A stretch of 59,452 nt of DNA from contig CANIBL010000011.1 of NCBI GenBank assembly GCA_947466225.1, positions 1 through 59,452 of the forward strand, written 5' to 3'. Source of the stretch: Deltaproteobacteria bacterium. Its GTDB lineage: Bacteria; Bdellovibrionota_B; Oligoflexia; Oligoflexales; Bog-1112. Position numbers and translations under genes: made by a program. Shown here piece after piece: positions 53,525 through 59,452 of this stretch. Under the pieces are notes generated by a model. That model saw only the letters and a program-made list of their open reading frames with translations, did not search any database and was not told the DNA's origin. The stretch's first letter is position 1. Every line of letters begins with the position of its first letter.

Positions 53525-53922
53525 GGCGTTGCCTCCAAAAACCGATATCGTAATCCGGGTACCCAGTTGGGCCAAGTCGCGGGTCGCAGTCGGGGACTTT
53601 GTTTTCGAAGTACGGCATCGAGAAAGGGAGCCGATTTTTTTCCTTCATATGTGGCGATGGCGTTTTGTAGTGGGAGTAGCAGGGTATGATGTTGTTGGGT
53701 AAGCGAAGCGCAGATTTTGGGTTCTGTCTCACAAAAGAACAACCGGGCTTGATCCAAGTTTTTTTGTACAGCATGCATGCCGGCAAGTTGCAGAGTCTTT
53801 CGTTCTTGATGGTGAAATGTTTTTTGCTGAAGCGAAAACTGTTCCGTATCATGAAATAGCTGATGCAGGTGATGCAGGCTGAGTAAAAAGAAGCTGAGTT
53901 CGATGAGTAGATAGAAAGGCAT
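53521..53922 (-). CDS. Membrane-anchored coiled protein, first gene of the secretin operon
   Basis: 133 residues from the ATG at 53922, with AGGAAAC upstream; 19 codons of upstream frame are ignored. MPFYLLIELSFFLLSLHHLHQLFHD is a membrane helix. Then comes a helical, Gln/His/Leu-rich region that may coil (EQFSLQQKTFHHQERKTLQLAGMHAV), with cysteines in FFCETEPKICASL. It ends with RPATWPNWVPGLRYRFLEATP. The ATGA overlap with the next gene makes it part of the operon. It too may be a minor pseudopilin, but I see no signature. Confidence 0.55.
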   Translation of the reverse strand: MPFYLLIELSFFLLSLHHLHQLFHDTEQFSLQQKTFHHQERKTLQLAGMHAVQKNLDQARLFFCETEPKICASLTQQHHTLLLPLQNAIATYEGKKSAPFLDAVLRKQSPRLRPATWPNWVPGLRYRFLEATP

Positions 53923-53997
53923 GGTGTTTCCTATGGGGAAAGGATCTGTCTTCACCATAGGAAAGAAATGAAAGGTCATCCACCGACATGAGTGGAA

Positions 53998-54912
53998 TTA
54001 GTCGTACAATGCATCCCAAAGAAGGGCGAAGGGGCCAACGCCTTCTTTACCTTTGTATTTTCCTGTGCCAAAGAGAAAGTTGTCTTCTTTAGTGTCGACG
54101 ATATCTACAGTGACTCCCAGTTCTTTGATCAAATTGTCATCAAGGTCTTCTAAGAATTGCATCGCCTTTGTGTCATCGCCCATTCGCACAAAAGAGAATG
54201 CTGCCAATGTTTCTCGTCCAGGAGATTCAAGATTATTATCTCGAATGACCTTTTTGAAAAACTGTTTAACGGCTGCTAAATCATCGGGTTCACCATCGGT
54301 GAGAATCACCGTTGTGAATGGCTCCCCTCGTTTGAGAAGGCCTTGCAGCTTGGTTTGATATATATGTTCTAAGGCAAGGTGAAGGGGAGTCCCGCCTCTT
54401 TTCGGGAGGTGCTCCTTGAACATGCGTTGAATATCTCCGCATCCTGTCATTTGACCTTCCACATATTTGAGTTTTTGGTTGGCATCTCCCTCCCAAAACA
54501 TCATGTCTACAGAGCCATCTTGATCCAGACTGAGCATAAGCTCGGACAAACTTTCGGCTGCAATACGTGCCGAGTCCCATCGTGTCCAATTTGTGGCTGG
54601 GCCACCGGTGGGATTGTCGTCCGGCTTCTCCATAGATCCGCTTTTGTCTACAAGTAGGATCATTTCTCGCGCAGAAAGGCCCGCAACACGTTGCGTATCG
54701 GTTTTGGCTTTTTGAGGATCTGCCACAATATCTTCATATTCGGACTGTGTCAGACTGGCTTTTCCCGTATCTGCAGCTTCTTTAATTTGATCGAGGGCGG
54801 CCGGTGTTAGCTTTCCTTTTTCTGGGGCTGCCAATGCATTTTTAATGGGCTTTGCCATGATAAAAGGCGCTGACATGGATACAGCACAGACGAATGACAA
54901 GTACTTGACCAC
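53998..54912 (-). CDS. Exported von Willebrand factor A domain protein
   Basis: 304 residues with a signal peptide (MVKYLSFVCAVSMSAPFIMA). The vWA domain covers about residues 80-260 and keeps a complete metal-ion-dependent adhesion site: DKSGSM (Asp89, Ser91, Ser93), Thr175 in RGGTPLHLA and Asp206 in LTDGEPDD. Such domains bind ligands through a divalent metal and mediate protein-protein contact or adhesion. It lies 75 bases upstream of the secretin operon on the same strand, a position like that of vWA proteins in Tad loci (TadG), though TadG has a different layout. It may be part of the same surface structure. Confidence 0.85.
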   Translation of the reverse strand: MVKYLSFVCAVSMSAPFIMAKPIKNALAAPEKGKLTPAALDQIKEAADTGKASLTQSEYEDIVADPQKAKTDTQRVAGLSAREMILLVDKSGSMEKPDDNPTGGPATNWTRWDSARIAAESLSELMLSLDQDGSVDMMFWEGDANQKLKYVEGQMTGCGDIQRMFKEHLPKRGGTPLHLALEHIYQTKLQGLLKRGEPFTTVILTDGEPDDLAAVKQFFKKVIRDNNLESPGRETLAAFSFVRMGDDTKAMQFLEDLDDNLIKELGVTVDIVDTKEDNFLFGTGKYKGKEGVGPFALLWDALYD

Positions 54913-55050
54913 TTGCGTTCTCCTTGTTTTCGGACAGACGAATGAATTTGATTTGCTTACTTCACTCCTATCGTGTTTTTTGACTTGATGTAACTGATTG
55001 AATGTATTGCAATAATTTGATTGGAGCGGGGGGGGTGATACGGTGTGTGG

Positions 55051-55084
55051 TTTTTTTACTGGGGAAACTCCGCTGGGGTATTAA
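55051..55084. terminator. Nested-palindrome terminator element, degenerate copy
   Basis: Core GGGGAAACTCCGCTGGGG with a T-run (TTTTTTTACT) on the distal side. It touches the stop codon of the small membrane protein gene on the minus strand. The outer stem no longer pairs, so its terminator function is doubtful; it is included for its sequence match to the family. Confidence 0.4.
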
Positions 55085-55359
55085 CGAGAGAAGCAGAACA
55101 GGCGTACGAATTGGTTGCAGATGCGAAATACTCCCAAGCAAAGAGAGAGGCTGAAGCAAGAAAATGCGGTAAGCAAAGCCCAAATGGCTAAGATTGGTAG
55201 ACATGCGATTCCCACGAGCTTTTCAAATCCGGTGGTATTGGTGATATCGGATTTGCGCCACTGGGTTGGCAGCTCCATACGTATGATCTTGTGCTCTTCT
55301 TGCTGAGTACGGGTGCGAGCCGTTTGTAAGATATCGTGGGTAATGATGACTTGGGACAT
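55081..55359 (-). CDS. Small membrane protein of unknown function
   Basis: 92 residues. GGAGC precedes the ATG. The N-terminal half is hydrophilic (SQVIITHDILQTARTRTQQEEHKIIRMELP). The C-terminal half is strongly hydrophobic, with two helices (LVGIACLPILAIWALLTAF and LSLCLGVFRICNQFVRLF) and several cysteines. I recognise no family. It lies 24 bases after the methyltransferase gene and is probably co-transcribed with it. Confidence 0.6.
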   Translation of the reverse strand: MSQVIITHDILQTARTRTQQEEHKIIRMELPTQWRKSDITNTTGFEKLVGIACLPILAIWALLTAFSCFSLSLCLGVFRICNQFVRLFCFSR

Positions 55360-55383
55360 AAAAAGCTCCGTATGGTGAACTGT

Positions 55384-56748
55384 CTATTTTTCGATGAGAT
55401 ACTGCACGGCTTCGATGCGCCTGCCCAGGAGAAACCGGCGTCGTGGGGTCAGGTTCTTTTGGTTTCGCAGGATTATCTCCGCCTTGTCCAGTAGAAACCG
55501 CATGTCACGTGGTGGGATCTTTGCGGCCGGCATTCGTTCTCGGGTGTGGATCTTCTCCTGCATGGGTGCTTCCAGGGATGTGCGTAGAGCTGGCGATAGG
55601 CCTCTTGGCAAGATAGCACCTAGTCGGGCCAAGCGTTGTGCAGCGGAAAGGGGAATGTGAGGCGAAAGCTCAGATATTTTCCCTCCATAGACTTCGTTCA
55701 GGTAGCGCCACCAGATGGACATCCGCTGCCAGAGGGGCAGTGCATAGGTTTCAGGAAAAGAAAACCAGAGTGTGGGGGGGGTGCGTAAATGGAGGCGCGA
55801 AAAAAGGGCGCGACGAGGTACTTGTGTTGTTCGTGCTGTCAAACCTGGCTGTTTGCAGAGAAACAACTCAAGGTTCTGAGAAAAAGCGCCGGCCTTGGCC
55901 CGCTTTTCCATCTCCTCAGCCGAGGGGCAGTTCCATAGCGGATTGGGGTAGGCATCCCATTCTCCGTAGCGGTCCAAGAGCCCTGCTGGCGTAAGCCCAA
56001 GGTGAGCCAGTCGCTGCATCCAATCCTGGGGGGAGATGCGTGCCTCTCGTGCATGGAGGAACGTATCTACAAATCGCCCCGTGTGGCGCAAGATAGAAGG
56101 CCCCATGGCAGTACATCGTTGGTGCAAAGGCGGAGAGAGATGACACCAGGTTTGGAGAAATTCTTGTGCGGTTGCAACATGAGCTGGGTCATGAAAGGAA
56201 AGACCCATGCTGCGAAATACTTGTTGGATCCCCTGAATCCACTGTCTCGCTGGTGTGTTGTAGACCATGAGGCGCATGGTACCTCCGGGTGGTAAACACC
56301 GAGCCATCTCAGCTAGAGTGGCGCTCGGATCGGGGAGGTGATGTAAGACGCCATATGCATCGATATGGGAAAAACTTTCATTCATACAGGCTGTTAAATA
56401 GGACTGAAGGTCGCTTTCTCGTAAGTCAACCGGACGTAGAGAGCGCCACATTCGCAGGCGGGTTCTGCGTAGGTTTCGCGGGGAAATATCAACTCCGATC
56501 ATGGATTGAGACGCGGGCTCTAGGTTGCGCAAGATGGCCATCTGGGTATCCCCACACCCTGCAAGCAAGAAGGGGCGTTGCATAGAGCTGGAGGTACTTT
56601 CTCGCCATTCACCGCATAGGTATCGAGAGAAAGCCGAAGCGCCGATGTAGCCATCTTGCCAGCGTAGGGGGATCCACAAAGGGTAGCCCGGATACGGATG
56701 TCGTTCATATTGAGACTGAACTTGGTGCGTGATACCCGTTGCTGTCAT
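55384..56748 (-). CDS. Class I SAM-dependent methyltransferase with long C-terminal extension
   Basis: 454 residues from the ATG at 56748 (AAGGA eight bases upstream); the upstream frame of 87 codons overlaps the next promoter region and is ignored. Early QYERHPYPGYP is common at the front of a group of small-molecule methyltransferases. LLAGCGDTQM (motif I, 61-70) binds SAM, MIGVDISPRNL holds the acidic ribose ligand (Asp87), and HIDAYGVLHHLPDP and CLPPGGTMRLMVYN are motifs II and III. The C-terminal ~230 residues (Trp/Arg/Pro-rich, no known domain) are unusual. The substrate is unknown. Confidence 0.8.
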   Translation of the reverse strand: MTATGITHQVQSQYERHPYPGYPLWIPLRWQDGYIGASAFSRYLCGEWRESTSSSMQRPFLLAGCGDTQMAILRNLEPASQSMIGVDISPRNLRRTRLRMWRSLRPVDLRESDLQSYLTACMNESFSHIDAYGVLHHLPDPSATLAEMARCLPPGGTMRLMVYNTPARQWIQGIQQVFRSMGLSFHDPAHVATAQEFLQTWCHLSPPLHQRCTAMGPSILRHTGRFVDTFLHAREARISPQDWMQRLAHLGLTPAGLLDRYGEWDAYPNPLWNCPSAEEMEKRAKAGAFSQNLELFLCKQPGLTARTTQVPRRALFSRLHLRTPPTLWFSFPETYALPLWQRMSIWWRYLNEVYGGKISELSPHIPLSAAQRLARLGAILPRGLSPALRTSLEAPMQEKIHTRERMPAAKIPPRDMRFLLDKAEIILRNQKNLTPRRRFLLGRRIEAVQYLIEK

Positions 56749-56931
56749 AGATAAATCCTTTTGGTTTTTTGTCATTATACTACAGGTTTTGAAATGGAAT
56801 TGGTCACCTACCCAAAGGGGTTGCCCCTGAAGAATCGGTTCCCAATCAACCTCTTCGCGTTTCTTCCGATACCAAGAGCAAGATTTTTCTAGGGAAAGGG
56901 ATGATATGTGGTGTAGATGGGGGCATTTCCT

Positions 56932-58554
56932 ATGAGCGTGACGCAAAGACTCATTTGGCTCACCCCGTCTTGTGGCGTGCAACACAAAAGCAAAGCTGAA
57001 GCCCTGCAACAGCTAGGCTGGCATGTGTTCTTTCTGCAGACTATAGGCGAGTATGCGGCATTTCAAAAGCGGCGTCGCTGCAATGTTATTTTGATTTCCG
57101 ATTTGATGGACTTCCAACAGCTTGTAGCCATGGAAGAGTTCCGATCGGCTCGTTTTATTTTGATATTGGAGCAAGGTACTACCAAGGCCATTTCCGTAGC
57201 CGCAGGGCAAAATTTTCGCGATTGTATTCCCTTGTCTCTCGATACAGCTCGATGGGTAAAACGGATTCAAATGGCGAGCTTTTCAAAAGAAGCCCCCTAT
57301 TATCCCCCGTTGGGAGAGGTGACCCAAAACTATCGAGCCAAATTGGATATCCCAGCGCGTGTGACATGGGTTAGTGACAGTCACATTCGGGTGGAGAGTT
57401 ATCTCATGCCCTCTGTCCATGCCATCGTGACATTAAGCGGCCCTTTTGGGGATGCGATTGGTGTTGAGGCCATTCGCATTACAGTGGAAAAATTGGAAAC
57501 CCAAAATTTGAATTACCGGTTCTCTTCTGCTTTTGTCGGGCGTTGGAAATGTGACGATGGAAAAACAGTTTTTGTCTCAGAGCGATTGCAACATTTTTCC
57601 CAAGGTAAAGCTTTTGCCCAGTATAGAATCTTTGCTGTAGTGAAGGATGAGGAACTTCGAAGTCGCCTCTATAGCTTTTGTAAGGCCCCAGAATATCAAC
57701 TCTTAAGTCCTTTGACCATTGAACAAATGGGTAGTGAGCCAAAATACTACTCTCCTTCTGTTGTTTTTCTCGAGACACATTTTTTCCTAGAAAAATACGA
57801 ACAAAAATTGCAAGAGATGATCCAGACTTTGGATGCAAAAACCCCGATTTTCATTGTAGGAAAATCCGATAATCCGCTTCCTCAATTTTTGAAAACGAGA
57901 GTATTGATTCACCTTGAATCCATGGAAAGAAAAACCATTCAAGAAAAAATCTCGCCATTTCTCTCTCAAGAGGCGGAGGATAAAACTGGATTTTGGTTGG
58001 AAGTAAACTCGGAAACTTCTTTTGCCACAGTGTCTTGTCCGGCTCGGATTACCAAAATTCACCCAGAGGTTCTGACTTTCTCTACGCCATTTCCAGTACG
58101 AAAATATGCGCTATGTAGCCTGTCTTCTCCTCTCGTAAAGAAAGTGTTGTTGGAGGAAGTTTGGCTCAAAATTGTGGATACATGTCCCGCTAAAGAGCTC
58201 CATGATGCTGCATTTCAGTGGGGTAGTGTCGGTATTTTACTCATAAACAAGGAGCCTATTTTGGCTCAACTGCTGGATATTCAGTTGCGTGTGCATTGGG
58301 GTAAGTATCTAGGGCCTTCTCCGGCGATGGTTGACACTGCATCATTGCCAGAAATTGTAGAATCAAAACCCCACTGGGTATTCACCGTTGACAAACAGAA
58401 AGTATTGTACACGCTTATTTTCTTGTTGGTGAATATTGGCATTTTGTATTTGCTTGTGGTGTTTGTGCCAGAGTGGGCCAAAAATCGAGAGAAATCTGGG
58501 CGGGATTTTAGCGAGCAGTTGCATCGGTATCACGAGAAGAAGGGCTCTCCATGA
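56932..58554 (+). CDS. Membrane protein with PilZ-like and degenerate receiver-like regions
   Basis: 540 residues from the ATG at 56932; one five codons earlier is possible. Residues ~1-105 look like a receiver fold without its acidic pocket (VQHKSKAEALQQLGWHVFF, CNVILISDLMDF). The next ~100 residues (RVTWVSDSHIRVESYLMP...GVEAIRITVEKLE) and a later stretch (ATVSCPARITKIHPEVLTFST) have the spacing of PilZ domains, but not the RxxxR and (D/N)xSxxG c-di-GMP-binding residues. Near the C-terminus one membrane helix (VLYTLIFLLVNIGILYLLVVFV) is followed by a charged tail. The domain calls are inference by fold pattern. It is translationally coupled to the next gene by a four-base overlap. Confidence 0.65.
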   Translation: MSVTQRLIWLTPSCGVQHKSKAEALQQLGWHVFFLQTIGEYAAFQKRRRCNVILISDLMDFQQLVAMEEFRSARFILILEQGTTKAISVAAGQNFRDCIPLSLDTARWVKRIQMASFSKEAPYYPPLGEVTQNYRAKLDIPARVTWVSDSHIRVESYLMPSVHAIVTLSGPFGDAIGVEAIRITVEKLETQNLNYRFSSAFVGRWKCDDGKTVFVSERLQHFSQGKAFAQYRIFAVVKDEELRSRLYSFCKAPEYQLLSPLTIEQMGSEPKYYSPSVVFLETHFFLEKYEQKLQEMIQTLDAKTPIFIVGKSDNPLPQFLKTRVLIHLESMERKTIQEKISPFLSQEAEDKTGFWLEVNSETSFATVSCPARITKIHPEVLTFSTPFPVRKYALCSLSSPLVKKVLLEEVWLKIVDTCPAKELHDAAFQWGSVGILLINKEPILAQLLDIQLRVHWGKYLGPSPAMVDTASLPEIVESKPHWVFTVDKQKVLYTLIFLLVNIGILYLLVVFVPEWAKNREKSGRDFSEQLHRYHEKKGSP

Positions 58555-59255
58555 GTCGTGGTATTCGCATTGTAAGTCGCTTTCCAGCCCCGGAGTGCTT
58601 GCGGGAGTATGAACCCTTTCAGCTCAAGGGAGCCGATTTGACGGGTAGGAAAATCAGCCTACAAACGATACCGGTGATTCAAGACAGCGAGTGGGGGAGT
58701 GTGCAAAAGGCCATGGCTCGATTTTTTGTTCACGGTACAGATGGGGGAATGTGGCCGCTGGACATGTTGCCTGAGGTTGTGGTCTTCTCTTTGGATTTGG
58801 CTTGTAGCTCCAGGGGCACTATTCCGGGGAATTTCGAACTGTTTATTCAACTGTGTCACAGCTTGGATGTAGATGTGTACCTGATTTGCAATCAAAGTGA
58901 TCCGGTTGTGGTAAAAGTGTATACCTTGGATGCCATTTTTTATGCCCATAAGGTCCGACTTTTACCCGATGAACCCACAGGGGGGATTCATCGGGAGTTG
59001 CGAGATCCAGTCAAACGGGTGGAATGGCTGGCTCGGGTGTTACAAACCCAGCAACGAGGGGGTGAGAAAGTAGCACTGATTACAGACCGAATCGAAGATG
59101 CGGTATTTTCTTCTTTATGTCCTCACATGGTGTCGTTTTGTCAGGGACCGCATGTGTTGCCCATCCATGCCCAAGTGCGGAGCCAAGATTGTGCTTACTT
59201 GGCGTACTTGCTTTTTGGGCGAGAGGTAACGGCCGTTCGGCGGCATGGATATTGA
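58551..59255 (+). CDS. Protein of unknown function, coupled to the PilZ-like gene
   Basis: 234 residues, soluble, no signal peptide. Start ATGA overlaps the stop of the preceding gene. The sequence alternates strand and helix (EVVVFSLDLACSS, DVDVYLICNQSD, KVALITDRIEDAVFSSL) as in an alpha/beta fold, perhaps a receiver- or Rossmann-like domain, but no motif is recognised. The last residues (YLLFGREVTAVRRHGY) are basic. The pair is likely to work together, for example as a membrane regulator and its partner. No neighbour is seen to the right because the window ends. Confidence 0.65.
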   Translation: MSRGIRIVSRFPAPECLREYEPFQLKGADLTGRKISLQTIPVIQDSEWGSVQKAMARFFVHGTDGGMWPLDMLPEVVVFSLDLACSSRGTIPGNFELFIQLCHSLDVDVYLICNQSDPVVVKVYTLDAIFYAHKVRLLPDEPTGGIHRELRDPVKRVEWLARVLQTQQRGGEKVALITDRIEDAVFSSLCPHMVSFCQGPHVLPIHAQVRSQDCAYLAYLLFGREVTAVRRHGY

Positions 59256-59407
59256 GGTCGTAGAGTCAAGCTGCGTACAGTCCGTCATGCCAATGCTGTT
59301 CGGTTAAGAAGCAAAGCTTTTCGGGACAAGGGCTTTGGTAATTTTTGGTTATGGGACAAATTTTGGCTGTTGATCGAAAGTAGCTTTTAGACGCTTTTTC
59401 AGGTTAT

Positions 59408-59431
59408 GGCGATAAACAAGAATTTCGGACA
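59408..59431. repeat. 24-bp direct repeat, right copy
   Basis: Partner of positions 106-129 (21 of 24 bases identical). The surrounding 150 bases after the last gene, from a weak unit of the CCGTCATGCC repeat at 59281, contain no open reading frame of note. They may be the start of an insertion sequence that continues beyond the window. Confidence 0.4.
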
Positions 59432-59452
59432 GCCCATGAAAGTCTTTGGTAA

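Noticed and set aside
1..59452. tRNA or rRNA genes
   Set aside because: Intergenic stretches were read for cloverleaf ends (a GGTTCGANTCC-like T arm with CCA) and rRNA landmarks; none was found.

Overview
The window looks like chromosomal DNA of a Gram-negative bacterium with an outer membrane: TolC and RND efflux proteins, a secretin, predicted outer-membrane barrels, lipoproteins and many Sec signal peptides. RecA, the Kdp potassium system, a diadenylate cyclase, acetoacetyl-CoA synthetase and a Cpa/Rcp-type secretin fit the former Deltaproteobacteria (Myxococcota or Bdellovibrionota-like). This placement is inferred by eye from protein resemblance, not from a phylogeny. The many decayed gene pieces, dispersed palindromic repeats and an NTT-like carrier suggest an accessory-rich, possibly host-associated or reduced lineage, but that is not proven here.

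Layout. 1-2.6 kb is a decayed patch: an unknown exported protein, a lone HicB-like antitoxin, a 5'-truncated DUF4143 ATPase remnant and a duplicated piece of the 3' end of an RluA-type pseudouridine synthase gene. 2.6-10.6 kb is a run of minus-strand genes: recA, a small exported protein, a diadenylate cyclase fused to YbbR-like sequence, a lipoprotein, two Gln/Cys-rich exported proteins and the pseudouridine synthase. 10.9-15.3 kb (plus strand) holds two DUF4360-like exported proteins and a 963-residue exported HEXXH metalloprotease with a possible C-terminal barrel. 15.5-20.3 kb has a small Lys/His/Ala-rich exported protein, an HtrA protease followed by an NTT-like carrier, and an aldehyde dehydrogenase. 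20.6-28.1 kb is a TolC-RND-RND operon with no membrane-fusion adaptor. 28.2-30.1 kb has an RlmI-like rRNA methyltransferase next to a broken LolD-type ABC ATPase.

30.2-33.4 kb carries two exported unknowns and a secreted lipase. 33.4-39.8 kb is kdpABC plus a kdpD that lacks its histidine kinase; no kdpE is present. An ACE-like (M2) metallopeptidase follows, then a 0.5-kb foldback of inverted, decayed gene pieces. 42.1-45.7 kb holds an ABC ATPase with its membrane partner, a histone H1-like Lys-rich protein and a predicted outer-membrane protein. 45.8-51.5 kb has an O-antigen-ligase-like protein, acetoacetyl-CoA synthetase and a shortened UvrA paralogue, with overlapping ends. 51.3-54.9 kb is a minus-strand operon of three small membrane proteins and a secretin, with a von Willebrand A protein upstream. 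The window ends with a small membrane protein, a SAM methyltransferase and two coupled unknown genes, the first with PilZ-like and receiver-like regions.

Three themes link the genes. First, a divergent c-di-AMP synthase and a kinase-less KdpD lie in the same window, and c-di-AMP controls potassium uptake in other bacteria. Second, there is a heavy investment in exported or surface proteins. Third, two families of small dispersed palindromes are visible: a double palindrome centred on TCGATCGA, and a nested-palindrome element found directly at gene 3' ends, where it probably acts as a terminator. No tRNA, rRNA or CRISPR array was seen.
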